From assembly GCA_000435615.1 (NCBI GenBank), contig FR882001.1:9970-28277 (forward strand): a stretch of DNA of 18,308 nucleotides, in the 5' to 3' direction. Numbering within the stretch: position 1 is the first letter of the stretch; every line of letters begins with the position of its first letter. The notes under the pieces were generated by a model. That model made no database searches and was not told the origin of the DNA. It saw nothing but the letters and a program-made list of their open reading frames with translations. The DNA comes from Firmicutes bacterium CAG:238. GTDB taxonomy: Bacteria; Bacillota; Clostridia; Peptostreptococcales; Anaerovoracaceae. A program made the translations under genes and the position numbers. Shown in pieces: positions 7,627 to 15,860 of this stretch.

Positions 7627-10600
7627 CTATTTCTCAAAGCTGTCCTGACGGTGCTTGAGTGTCTTGTATCTGTCAAGAGCTATTTCTTCACCCTTTTCGA
7701 AGAGTTCTTCAGCTCTTTCAGGGAATTTAAGCTCAAGTGAGTTGTAACGAACTTCGCCCATGATGAAGTCTTTGTAGCTTTCGGTTGGAGCTGCACTGTC
7801 GATGGAAAGCGGATTCTTGCCTTCTGCTGCAAGCGCAGGATTGTATCTTAACAGATCCCAGTAACCGGAGCGTACTGCCTTCTTCATTTCGAGCATTGAC
7901 TTGTTCATGCCGGCTTTGATACCGTGGTTGATACATGGAGCGTATGCAATGATGAGGGAAGGTCCGTCATAGCTTTCTGCTTCGCGTAATGCTTTCAGAG
8001 TCTGTTCCGGATTTGCACCCATAGCAATCTGAGCTACATATACATAACCGTAAGCCATAGCGATCTGAGCAAGATCTTTCTTCTTTACGGATTTACCGGA
8101 AGCTGCGAATTTCGCAACAGCACCGATAGGAGTTGACTTGGAGGACTGTCCGCCTGTGTTGGAGTAAACTTCCGTATCGAATACAATGATGTTTACGTTT
8201 TCGCCGGATGCCAGTACGTGGTCAACGCCGCCGTAACCGATATCGTATGCCCAGCCGTCACCGCCGAAGATCCACATGGATGGCTTAATCAGCATGTCTT
8301 TATTGTCAACTACATATTTAGCGTCTGCATTCTTGTCTGCAATTTTTTCTGCTTCTGCAAGGAGGATGTTTCCTGTAACTTCTGCCTGTTTTGCATCGTT
8401 CATGGAAGCAACCCATGCTTTTGCAGGAACGCCGATTACGTCATAAAGTCTTTCTGCTGCGGACTTCAGTTCGTTTCTTCTTGCGTTCATGGATGTTGCC
8501 ATACCGAAACCGAATTCAGCATTGTCTTCGAATAAGGAGTTAGCCCAAGCAGGTCCTTTACCTTCCTTATTTACTGTGTAAGGAGTGGAAGGAGCTGATG
8601 CACCCCAAATGGAGGAACAGCCTGTTGCGTTTGCGATGAACATTCTGTCACCGAACAACTGAGTGATTAACTTAGCGTAAGGAGATTCGCCGCATCCCGG
8701 GCAAGCGCCTGAGAATTCCATAAGAGGAGTCTTGAACTGGGAACCCTTAACTGTGTTATCCTTGAACGGAACTTCTTTTTCATCGATGTCTTTGTATAAG
8801 TGATCGAATTTAGCCTGCTGAGCATGCATGAATTCGTCTTCTGCAGGAGCCATGGTGATAGCTTTGTTTCTTGCAGGACATACTTCTGCGCAGGAGCCGC
8901 ATCCGGTACAATCCATGAGGGAGAATCCAAGAGTGAACTTGTATTCTTTAGCGCCCTTCATTGTAGTTGTATCTGCAACGCCTTCCGCTTCTGCATCTGT
9001 AAGGACAAATGGTCTTACTACGCCGTGCGGACATACATAAGAACACCAGTTACACTGCATACAGTTCTTGATGTTCCAGTGCGGAAGATCTGCAGCGATA
9101 CCACGCTTTTCGTAAGCAGCGGTACCCGCAGGCATCATGCCGTTTGCTGTGGATAAGAACTTGGATACAGGAACGTTGTCTGCTGTGAGGTTTCCTGTCG
9201 GAACGAGGATGTCGTTCAGGAATTCAGTGTGGAGCTGATCGCGGCCTATAAGTGCAGGAGCCGGTGCATCGTCTTCAACTGTCTTCCAGCTTTCAGGAAC
9301 TTCAACCTTATGAATATGAGTGATGCCTGCATCAACTGCAGCACAGTTCATATCTACGATGTTCTGACCCTTCCTGCCGTATGTTTTCTTGATTGCGTCC
9401 TTCATATAACCAACCGCTTCATCAATCGGAATGATGTCAGCAAGTTTGAAGAATGCAGCCTGAAGGATAGAGTTGGTTCTTCTTGCACCAAGACCGATTT
9501 CCTTAGCAAGAGAAACAGCGTCGCAAGTGTAGAACTGAACATTGTTCTGTGCGATATATCTCTTAACCTGTCCCGGTAATTTTTCTTCAAGTTCATCATC
9601 TGACCATGTGCAGTTGAGCAGGAAGAATCCGCCCGGTTTTACATCCTGAACCATTTCATACTTATACAGATATGCTTCATTGTGACATGCAACGAAGTCA
9701 GCCTGTTTTACATAATAAGTCGAACGAATCGGTTCATGTCCGAATCTAAGGTGAGAAATCGTCACACCGCCGGATTTCTTGGAGTCATACTGGAAGTATG
9801 CCTGTGCCTTCATGTCAGTATGGTCACCGATGATTTTAACAGAGTTCTTGTTTGCACCAACCGTACCGTCAGCACCAAGACCCCAGAATTTACAAGCCTT
9901 TGTTCCCTTAGGAGCAACATCCGGATTTTCGGAACCGTGGATGGAAAGGTTTGTAACGTCGTCGAAGATGGAAAGTGTGAATTCTTTCTTAGGTTCATCC
10001 GACCATAAGTTTTCATATACTGCAAGTACATCGCCAGGCTGTACGTCCTTGGAACCAAGACCGTATCTGCCTCCGCAGATGAAGCAGTTTTCAAATTCAG
10101 TTCCTCTGATTGCAGCAACCATGTCGAGGAATAAAGGTTCGCCGAGTCCGCCCGGTTCTTTTGTTCTATCAAGTACAGCAATCTTCTTAACTGTCTTAGG
10201 CATAACGTTGAAGAGGTACTTGTTGGACCAAGGTCTGTAAAGGTGAACTTCGATAATGCCGACTTTCTTGCCCTTTGCATTGAGGTAATCAATAACTTCT
10301 TCTGCACATTCACAAACAGAACCCATCGCTACGATAACTTCTGTTGCATCCGGAGCACCATAGTAGTTGAACGGCTTATAGTCTGTACCGATCTTAGCGT
10401 TAACTTTTTCCATATATTCATTAACGAGATCCGGAGTTTCGTTGTATACAACGTTACATGCTTCTCTGTGCTGGAAGAAAGTTTCCGGTTGTTCCGCGGA
10501 ACCCATTGTGTGTGGGTGGTTCGGATGAAGAGCATTGTCCTTGAATGCCTTGAGTGCATCCCAGTCAACCATTTCCTTCAAATCTTCATAGTCCCATGTT

Positions 10601-11148
10601 TCGATCTTCTGCTGTTCGTGAGAAGTTCTGAAACCGTCAAAGAAGTGGAGCATAGGAAGATGTCCGCCGATTGCTGAAAGGTGAGCAACTGCGGCAAGAT
10701 CCATAGCCTGCTGTACAGAGTTTGATGCAAGCATTGCAAAACCTGTCTGACGACAGCCCATAACATCGGAGTGGTCGCCGAAGATATTCAGTGCATGTGT
10801 AGCAACACAACGAGCAGCTACATGGAATACAGTAGGAGTCTGTTCGCCGGCTAATTTATACATATTAGGAATCATAAGAAGCAAGCCCTGGGAAGCTGTG
10901 AATGTAGATGTCAGAGCACCGGCAGCGATTGCGCCGTGAACCGCACCTGCAGCACCTGCTTCGGACTGCATTTCTACGATTTTAACTTTTTCACCAAAGA
11001 TATTGGTTCTGTCCTGGGAAACCCATTCGTCCATGTTTTCTGCCATAGGTGAGGATGGTGTAATCGGGTAAATTGCAGCAACCTCAGAGAACGCATAAGC
11101 AACATGAGCAGCAGCGGCGTTTCCGTCCATAGTTTTTAATTTTCTCAT
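7627..11148 (-). CDS. nifJ: Pyruvate:ferredoxin (flavodoxin) oxidoreductase, single-chain
   Basis: The 1173-residue single-chain PFOR makes acetyl-CoA and CO2 from pyruvate and CoA while reducing ferredoxin. All domains are present in order. The N-terminal domain starts with MDGNAAAAHVAYAFSEVAAIYPITPSSPMAE. The ferredoxin-like domain has NCMQCNWCSYVCP (about 695-707) and DCTGCGSCAEVCP (about 745-757) for two [4Fe-4S] clusters. ACPGCGE (about 813), ATGCSS (about 840) and APCINHG near the C-terminus supply the ligands of the cluster next to thiamine diphosphate. GDGWAYDIGYGG (about 963) is the GDG thiamine diphosphate motif, with YSNTGGQ downstream. Length is close to the Desulfovibrio africanus enzyme. 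The start has AGGAGA in the preceding stop region, 2 bp after the polyferredoxin stop, so the two are likely translationally coupled. Confidence 0.97.
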   Translation of the reverse strand: MRKLKTMDGNAAAAHVAYAFSEVAAIYPITPSSPMAENMDEWVSQDRTNIFGEKVKIVEMQSEAGAAGAVHGAIAAGALTSTFTASQGLLLMIPNMYKLAGEQTPTVFHVAARCVATHALNIFGDHSDVMGCRQTGFAMLASNSVQQAMDLAAVAHLSAIGGHLPMLHFFDGFRTSHEQQKIETWDYEDLKEMVDWDALKAFKDNALHPNHPHTMGSAEQPETFFQHREACNVVYNETPDLVNEYMEKVNAKIGTDYKPFNYYGAPDATEVIVAMGSVCECAEEVIDYLNAKGKKVGIIEVHLYRPWSNKYLFNVMPKTVKKIAVLDRTKEPGGLGEPLFLDMVAAIRGTEFENCFICGGRYGLGSKDVQPGDVLAVYENLWSDEPKKEFTLSIFDDVTNLSIHGSENPDVAPKGTKACKFWGLGADGTVGANKNSVKIIGDHTDMKAQAYFQYDSKKSGGVTISHLRFGHEPIRSTYYVKQADFVACHNEAYLYKYEMVQDVKPGGFFLLNCTWSDDELEEKLPGQVKRYIAQNNVQFYTCDAVSLAKEIGLGARRTNSILQAAFFKLADIIPIDEAVGYMKDAIKKTYGRKGQNIVDMNCAAVDAGITHIHKVEVPESWKTVEDDAPAPALIGRDQLHTEFLNDILVPTGNLTADNVPVSKFLSTANGMMPAGTAAYEKRGIAADLPHWNIKNCMQCNWCSYVCPHGVVRPFVLTDAEAEGVADTTTMKGAKEYKFTLGFSLMDCTGCGSCAEVCPARNKAITMAPAEDEFMHAQQAKFDHLYKDIDEKEVPFKDNTVKGSQFKTPLMEFSGACPGCGESPYAKLITQLFGDRMFIANATGCSSIWGASAPSTPYTVNKEGKGPAWANSLFEDNAEFGFGMATSMNARRNELKSAAERLYDVIGVPAKAWVASMNDAKQAEVTGNILLAEAEKIADKNADAKYVVDNKDMLIKPSMWIFGGDGWAYDIGYGGVDHVLASGENVNIIVFDTEVYSNTGGQSSKSTPIGAVAKFAASGKSVKKKDLAQIAMAYGYVYVAQIAMGANPEQTLKALREAESYDGPSLIIAYAPCINHGIKAGMNKSMLEMKKAVRSGYWDLLRYNPALAAEGKNPLSIDSAAPTESYKDFIMGEVRYNSLELKFPERAEELFEKGEEIALDRYKTLKHRQDSFEK

Positions 11149-11150
11149 GT

Positions 11151-12260
11151 TTATTCTCCTTCCTTGATGCCCAAAGCTTCACGCTGCATGAAAATGTATT
11201 CCGGAACTTCCATTTCCTTAATAACATTTCTAGGGCATACATATTGACATACATGGCAGTCTTCACAGATTTCAGGATCGATAATTGTGTGAGTGCCGTC
11301 TGCATAAATTGCGAGGTTCGGGCAGTTGGACTTGCAGTCTTCGCAGAATAAGCATCCTGTGCTGCAAACCTTTGCCTTCGTTTCGCAGTCGTCTTCCGAC
11401 GAGCAAGCAACCATCTTTTGACCCTTGTATGGAACAATGGTGATTAAGTGCTGCGGACATGCAAAAGTACAATCCTTACAGCCTACACACTTGTCAGGGT
11501 CAACATAAGCAACGCCGTCAACAACCTTAACCGCCTCATAGCGACAAACCGCCGTGCAGGCACCCTGTCCGAGACATCCCGTAGCGCAAAGGCCGAGAGC
11601 TTTAAGGTCCTGTTTTGCAGCTTCCTGACAGGTCTGAATACCCATCTCTTTAAGTTTTGCGGAAGTTCTGCCGTCGCCTGAACATTTCACGAAAGCAACA
11701 TTCGCTTTTAAAGCTGTTAAATCGTGAATTGTGTCAACGATGATTTTCTTTTTGCATTTAACCATGCAAGCAACGCAGCCTACACATTTGTCATAGTCGA
11801 TAACTGCATGATTGTCTACGATATGTACTGCGCCTTCCGGACACGCTCTTTCGCATTCGCCGCAAGCGATACATCCGAAACCGCAAGTTTTTCTAACAAG
11901 TTCGTCGTCTTCTTCCGTGGAGGAACAAGGGATAAAGTTGGTAGCATCCTTAGGAATCATGTGAATTAAATGCTGTGGGCAGACACCCTCAGCTGCACAG
12001 TCGCCGCAGCCGTCGCATTTCTCGGCGTCGATTACGATTTTGCCGTTTTCAAGCTTCATAGCATCCTGCTTACAAACCTTGATACAATCGCCGATACCAC
12101 AACAGCCGCTCTTACATTCACCGCGCTTGAAACCTGCTTCAACCAAAGCAGCGCAGGATTCAAACTCTGCAGCTCTTGCTTTTCCGGCAGCAGCGCCGGC
12201 GCAAGCCACGTAAGCGACCAAGTTGTTGTCCCCTTTAGCAGGGGAGACATTGGTTTTCAT
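11151..12260 (-). CDS. Soluble RnfB-like polyferredoxin with two tandem modules, eight predicted [4Fe-4S] motifs
   Basis: The 369-residue, Cys-rich protein consists of two homologous copies (about 14-178 and 187-350) of the cytosolic part of RnfB. Each copy has, in order, V-A-x-V/K-C, a GCxGxGxCxxVC-type set, a CxxCxxCxxxCPQHLI set, a CSS segment, a CxxGCxxCxxCxxxCP set and a last CxxCxxCxxxC set, giving four cluster motifs per copy. The module 1 sets are Cys49/53/59/63, 82/85/88/94, 130/133/136/140 and 159/162/165/169. Those of module 2 are Cys225/229/235/239, 258/261/264/268, 303/306/309/313 and 332/335/338/342. The set at 82-94 has two extra residues before its last Cys. The RnfB membrane anchor is missing and no other rnf gene is visible. 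As first gene of the PFOR-NfnAB operon it probably shuttles electrons. Start 12260 is set by AAAGGAGG 10 nt upstream; an upstream in-frame ATG at 12317 lacks such a site. Confidence 0.88.
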   Translation of the reverse strand: MKTNVSPAKGDNNLVAYVACAGAAAGKARAAEFESCAALVEAGFKRGECKSGCCGIGDCIKVCKQDAMKLENGKIVIDAEKCDGCGDCAAEGVCPQHLIHMIPKDATNFIPCSSTEEDDELVRKTCGFGCIACGECERACPEGAVHIVDNHAVIDYDKCVGCVACMVKCKKKIIVDTIHDLTALKANVAFVKCSGDGRTSAKLKEMGIQTCQEAAKQDLKALGLCATGCLGQGACTAVCRYEAVKVVDGVAYVDPDKCVGCKDCTFACPQHLITIVPYKGQKMVACSSEDDCETKAKVCSTGCLFCEDCKSNCPNLAIYADGTHTIIDPEICEDCHVCQYVCPRNVIKEMEVPEYIFMQREALGIKEGE

Positions 12261-12354
12261 AACTTTTTTGCCTCCTTTTTCAAGTTTACTATTACATCTT
12301 GTGTCTGTAAAAGACATAGCCCGAAAATCGTTGAAAAATTAACAAGCTATACAT

Positions 12355-12390
12355 ATTATATACTACTCTTCTGTGTATACAAAGTCAATA
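12355..12390 (-). promoter_or_regulatory. Promoter of the polyferredoxin-PFOR-NfnAB operon
   Basis: On the minus strand TTGACT (12388-12383) is followed at 17 bp by TAGTAT, and a better -10 match TATAAT lies at 12360-12355, 22 bp from TTGACT but 16 bp from the overlapping TTGTAT. At least one workable promoter is present, about 95-125 bp before the polyferredoxin start. The -35 region shares TATTGACTTTGT with the left-facing promoter at 58-86, and contains the short palindrome TGTATACA. Confidence 0.6.
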
Positions 12391-12482
12391 TTTTTGTCGA
12401 ATGTTCTTACAAAAAAAACGAGGGAAAATGTTTAAAAACAGACGATGTGTGGTAAGCTTAGGCTAACTCGAAAGAGCATAAT

Positions 12483-12523
12483 AAAAGATCGCACTTTTTA
12501 GAAGCAATAATTCGAAAAGCGCG
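12483..12523 (-). terminator. Possible terminator after the restriction gene
   Basis: On the minus strand, the arms at 12523-12515 and 12498-12490 can form an 8-bp stem with one mismatch and a 16-nt loop, followed by ATCTTTTATTA. It lies 13 bp after the stop of the putative endonuclease and ahead of the redox-operon promoter. The stem is weak. Confidence 0.35.
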
Positions 12524-12535
12524 ACTTTTGAAAAT

Positions 12536-13288
12536 TTATTTTTTTATGTGATCAGAAACTATTTGATACCAACTGCTATCAAAATTTACAGCTTTCAGGA
12601 GGGTATCTCTATCCACTTTTTCAGGTGTTCTTACGGATATATGCAGTCGTTTATCAGGAATATCTTCGATAATAGTAAACTGACTGCCGCTGGGCTGCCA
12701 TGTGAATTTATGTCTTCCGGTTGATTTTTCGTAGCCTTCCAAATTCATTCTCGCATTCCAGTCAAAATAATATAATTCAGGATCATACCTTACTGTATCG
12801 AATTCAAATACCAAGAAATCCTTGTAGTCTTTTGACTTGACAAGTACAACCGTGCGTACGAACTTAAAAACTCTTCTCACGGAAGAAACTCTCTCATTCC
12901 ATATGTCAAGAACCATTTTTCCAATTAAATTAGGGTCTTCACTCATCACACTGTCGACTCCGTAACTATAAGTAGGTGAATTACGTCCGGAAATCAGTCT
13001 TACCGTACTTTGCTTTTCGATGTTGGAGGAGGAAAAAACAGTTTTTGCACCCCAACAACAGTTTTCCAAAATAACATCATCCAATCCGACATTGGATGGT
13101 TTCCAATCGGCACCGATACATTCTGCAAAAATCTGCTCCCACTCATTACCTTCTAATGACATTGATGATTTTGTTGCCAATAGATATACGATATTTTTCA
13201 CTAGAGTATCAACAAATTTTGTGGGGAAATTGTTCAGAAGAAACGGCGCAGTTGCTTTATTTACATTTCTTAATTTTGGCTCTTTCAA
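12536..13288 (-). CDS. Putative type II restriction endonuclease partnered with a C5 methyltransferase
   Basis: The 250-residue protein is directly downstream of, and co-oriented with, a DNA cytosine methyltransferase, the usual place for a partner endonuclease. A segment GLDDVILENCCWGAKTV (68-84) looks like a PD-(D/E)xK core: Asp70/71, then after a hydrophobic strand Lys82, although the residue expected to be Glu/Asp two before the Lys is Gly80. I recall a similar layout in LlaMI/ScrFI-like enzymes (CCNGG), but I cannot verify this. The start is set to TTG at 13288, preceded by GGAGG with 6 nt spacing; the in-frame TTG at 13327 has no such site. Codon use is more AT-rich than in the metabolic genes, which suggests acquisition by transfer. 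If not an endonuclease, it is an unknown accessory protein of the system. Confidence 0.6.
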   Translation of the reverse strand: MKEPKLRNVNKATAPFLLNNFPTKFVDTLVKNIVYLLATKSSMSLEGNEWEQIFAECIGADWKPSNVGLDDVILENCCWGAKTVFSSSNIEKQSTVRLISGRNSPTYSYGVDSVMSEDPNLIGKMVLDIWNERVSSVRRVFKFVRTVVLVKSKDYKDFLVFEFDTVRYDPELYYFDWNARMNLEGYEKSTGRHKFTWQPSGSQFTIIEDIPDKRLHISVRTPEKVDRDTLLKAVNFDSSWYQIVSDHIKK

Positions 13289-13330
13289 AGTAATCCTCCA
13301 TATTCGTGTCGTAGTAAAACAATTCAACTA

Positions 13331-13336
13331 AGTATA
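13331..13336 (-). promoter_or_regulatory. Weak candidate -10 box for the putative endonuclease gene
   Basis: TATACT on the minus strand lies in the 91-bp gap between methyltransferase stop and endonuclease start, with no good -35 box at 16-18 bp. A separate endonuclease promoter is common in regulated restriction-modification systems, but the evidence here is thin. Confidence 0.25.
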
Positions 13337-13379
13337 GTTTACCACATTTTTCAATATATGGCTATATTTTTCTGCGTTA

Positions 13380-14513
13380 TCAAAAGGCTAATGGCAAGAA
13401 TTTTTCAATGACTTTAGCAACCATGTCGACAGGAATTGCATTGCCTGCTTGTTTTCTCGTTTGGGTGTCGGATACAACTATTTTAAATGTATCAGGAAAC
13501 CCTTGTAATCGCAGCATTTCTCTGGGAGTTAGACGTCTTTCTCCGTTGACCAGAAGATAATTATAACTTGCACCGGCCCGCAATGCGCAACTATAGGGAT
13601 AAGAAGATATGTTACCGGATTTGTTTTCATGCCAAATTGACGGATATACAGATGCTGAATGCATCGACTTTCTTTTTTCTATAATTTCAGGAGACGCAAA
13701 ATGTTTTTTATCTACTTTTTTTTCAAGAATGACATCTAATGTTTTCATATAATCCACAGTAAAAACCCAGTCCATGAGAAACGGCTTTTTTGAACCGATA
13801 ATAATAATCCTTTCGCGCTTTTGCGGAAGGCCAAAATCAAGCGCGTTCAATAATTTAAAATCAACATGATAACCCAGTTCGTCCCTGAGGACATCTAAAA
13901 TTGTTTTTAGTGTTTTCCCGTGGTCATGGCTGGCAAGATTCTTTACATTTTCCAAAACAAAGGCCTGAGGCTGTTTTTCTTTTATAATTCTTGCGATATC
14001 AAAAAAAAGGGTACCTTTTGTATCATCAGAAAAACCTTTTTGCAAACCGCAAATAGAGAATGCCTGACAGGGGAATCCGGCGAACAGCACATCAAAGTCG
14101 GGTATGTCGGACGCTTTAATTTTCATGATGTCTCCTGCCGGCTTTTCGCCGAAATTTGCTGCATAACTTTCTTGTGCATACTTGTCTATATCGCAGCTGA
14201 ATACGCATTTTCCATTGAGTTCTAATTTGTCAAAAGCGTATTGGGAGGCGTAACGAAAGCCGCCGATGCCGCAAAATAAATCTATGTACCGTATAACTTT
14301 TGGAAATGAGGTTGGATTTTCTGTTGACAGATCCAAGAAAATTTTGTCCGTGGAGACATCTAATTCAGAGGCAATTTTCATTGCAATAGAAACAGATGGT
14401 GTGGCTCGTTGACACTCAATCATGGAAAGGTATTTGCGGCTGATTCCCGTGAGTTGTGCAAGACGGTCTTGCGAGAGCCCACGTTCTTTACGAATTTCCT
14501 TTACTTTATTCAT
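13380..14513 (-). CDS. DNA (cytosine-5-)-methyltransferase with N-terminal HTH domain
   Basis: The 377-residue protein combines an XRE-type helix-turn-helix (about 4-58, with RLAQLTGISRKYLSMIE as recognition region) with a complete C5 methyltransferase domain. Motif I is DLFCGIGGF (78-86). Motif IV is FPCQ with the catalytic Cys149. Motif VI is ENV (188-190), motif VIII is QKRER (231-235), motif IX is RRLTPREMLRLQGFP (326-340), and motif X is QAGNAIPVDM (355-364). The target recognition region (about 242-325) includes PSIWHENKSGNIS and SCALRAGASYNYL. This resembles CCNGG/CCWGG-type enzymes as I remember them, so specificity is only a guess. Such N-terminal HTH domains (as in M.SsoII) repress their own gene. 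A perfect inverted repeat over the promoter supports that here. GGAGA lies about 10 nt before the ATG. Confidence 0.95.
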   Translation of the reverse strand: MNKVKEIRKERGLSQDRLAQLTGISRKYLSMIECQRATPSVSIAMKIASELDVSTDKIFLDLSTENPTSFPKVIRYIDLFCGIGGFRYASQYAFDKLELNGKCVFSCDIDKYAQESYAANFGEKPAGDIMKIKASDIPDFDVLFAGFPCQAFSICGLQKGFSDDTKGTLFFDIARIIKEKQPQAFVLENVKNLASHDHGKTLKTILDVLRDELGYHVDFKLLNALDFGLPQKRERIIIIGSKKPFLMDWVFTVDYMKTLDVILEKKVDKKHFASPEIIEKRKSMHSASVYPSIWHENKSGNISSYPYSCALRAGASYNYLLVNGERRLTPREMLRLQGFPDTFKIVVSDTQTRKQAGNAIPVDMVAKVIEKFLPLAF

Positions 14514-14530
14514 TTAGGCATTTTCTCCTT

Positions 14531-14554
14531 TTTTGAGAAGTTTTCTTCTCAAAA
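14531..14554. promoter_or_regulatory. Perfect inverted repeat, probable methyltransferase autoregulation operator
   Basis: TTTTGAGAAG (14531-14540) and CTTCTCAAAA (14545-14554) are perfect 10-bp arms around TTTT. The palindrome begins one base after the -10 box and so covers the likely transcription start of the methyltransferase gene. This is where a self-repressing HTH protein would bind. In RNA the same sequence forms a hairpin right before the ribosome binding site. Confidence 0.6.
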
Positions 14555-14555
14555 T

Positions 14556-14584
14556 ATTATAATACGCCTTTATCATAATGTCTA
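14556..14584 (-). promoter_or_regulatory. Methyltransferase promoter
   Basis: On the minus strand TAGACA (14584-14579) and a consensus TATAAT (14561-14556) are separated by exactly 17 bp. The start codon is 43 bp downstream of the -10 box, and the inverted repeat lies in between. Confidence 0.75.
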
Positions 14585-14616
14585 TTATTTTTTACAATAC
14601 CGAGAAAACAGTGATA

Positions 14617-14651
14617 AAACAAAGCCCTAACGGGGAAGCCTCCATTAGGGC
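14617..14651 (-). terminator. Intrinsic terminator of alr
   Basis: On the minus strand GCCCTAA (14651-14645) pairs with TTAGGGC (14630-14624), with further pairing inside, and the stem is followed by TTTGTTTT. It lies 24 bp after the alr stop and separates alr from the restriction-modification genes. Confidence 0.8.
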
Positions 14652-14674
14652 AAAAAATCATATTAGGGAAACCT

Positions 14675-15811
14675 TTATTTCACATAAACCTTCGGAAGTC
14701 TCTGACCGAAAGCACAAGTGATTTCGTAGTTGATGGTTCCGGTTGCATTTGCGATGTCGTCTGCAAGGATGGTGTTGGTTCCGTCCGAACCCATTACGAT
14801 AACTTCGTCGCCGCGTTTTACATCAGGGACATCGGTAACATCAATCATGCACTGGTCCATGCAGATGTTGCCTGCAATCGGTGCGATTACGCCGTTTACG
14901 ATAACTTTTGCATTCGGGGAGTACGGACGAGGGTAACCGTCCGCGTATCCGAGTGCGATGGTTGCGATTTTGCTCGGCTTCTTGGAGATGTATTTGCGTC
15001 CGTAGCCAACCGAGAAATCCGCAGGTACATCTTTCAGGTGAACGATGTTTGCTTTAACCGACATAACCGGTTTGATGGAAAGCTCGTTTACATCAACCTC
15101 ATCCGACGGATAGCATCCGTAGAGGATGATTCCCGGACGGCATGCATCGAAGTGAACGGTCGGAAGTTCCATGATGGAAGCACTGTTTGCAAGAGTTCTG
15201 AACGGAATTTCGATTCCTGCTGCGGTAAGTGCTTCGTAGAATTTGTTGAACTTCGCTTCTTGCTGATGGGAATATGTTTTGTCGTAAGCATCTGCTGTGG
15301 ACATGTGCGAGAACATGCCTTTGATTTTGAAATTCTCGAGAGCAGCGATTTTCTTTACATCGGCAACCGCATAGTCGATGTCATCAGCAAGATAGCCGAT
15401 TCTTCCCATTCCGGTGTCCACTGCGATGAGGGCATGCACGGTCTTTCCGTGCTTCTTTGCTTCTGCGGCGAAAGCTGCTGCATTTTCGCTGCTGCAGACA
15501 ACCGGAGTGATGTCATATTTCACAATTGTGTCGGCATACATATCCGGAGTCAGACCGAGCATGATGATTTCTTCCTTGGCGCCTGCTTCACGGAGTGTTA
15601 CAGCTTCCTGAAGAGTTGCGATTGCGAAAGTTTTGCAGCCATTTTCTCTGAGAACTTCTGCAACTTTTACACTGCCGTGACCGTATGCGTCGGCTTTGAT
15701 AACGCCGATCATTTCTCTGCCTGCGATTTTATTCTTAATTTGCTTGATGTTGTAATCCAGGTTTGACAAGTTGATTTCTGCCCAAACCGGTCTTAACGCT
15801 TCTTTGTACAT
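14675..15811 (-). CDS. alr: Alanine racemase
   Basis: The 378-residue PLP enzyme interconverts L- and D-alanine for peptidoglycan. It has the family length and both catalytic bases: the PLP lysine Lys39 in VIKADAYGHG (37-46), and Tyr270 in SVGYGRKY (267-274), acting from the partner subunit. HMSTAD (169-174), RPGIILYG (225-232) and the substrate-entry segment GNICMDQCMIDV (314-325) are also present. It is cytosolic and dimeric in the family. AAAGGAGATG precedes the start with about 11 nt spacing. It has its own promoter and terminator and is therefore a single-gene unit. Whether it is the biosynthetic or a second racemase cannot be told. Confidence 0.97.
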   Translation of the reverse strand: MYKEALRPVWAEINLSNLDYNIKQIKNKIAGREMIGVIKADAYGHGSVKVAEVLRENGCKTFAIATLQEAVTLREAGAKEEIIMLGLTPDMYADTIVKYDITPVVCSSENAAAFAAEAKKHGKTVHALIAVDTGMGRIGYLADDIDYAVADVKKIAALENFKIKGMFSHMSTADAYDKTYSHQQEAKFNKFYEALTAAGIEIPFRTLANSASIMELPTVHFDACRPGIILYGCYPSDEVDVNELSIKPVMSVKANIVHLKDVPADFSVGYGRKYISKKPSKIATIALGYADGYPRPYSPNAKVIVNGVIAPIAGNICMDQCMIDVTDVPDVKRGDEVIVMGSDGTNTILADDIANATGTINYEITCAFGQRLPKVYVK

Positions 15812-15860
15812 GATTAATACATCTCCTTTTCACTATGAATCGTGTCATTTGAATAAGGTA

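Noticed and set aside
9779..10240. 153-residue plus-strand reading frame inside the PFOR gene
   Set aside because: It is antisense to a continuous, fully recognisable PFOR sequence and shows no family features.
13289..13327. Longer endonuclease start at TTG 13327
   Set aside because: No ribosome binding site precedes it, while the TTG at 13288 has GGAGG at 6 nt spacing.
15038..15766. 242-residue plus-strand reading frame
   Set aside because: It lies entirely antisense within alr, whose reading frame is certain. Its protein is Cys/Phe-rich without a family pattern, and no ribosome binding site was seen.
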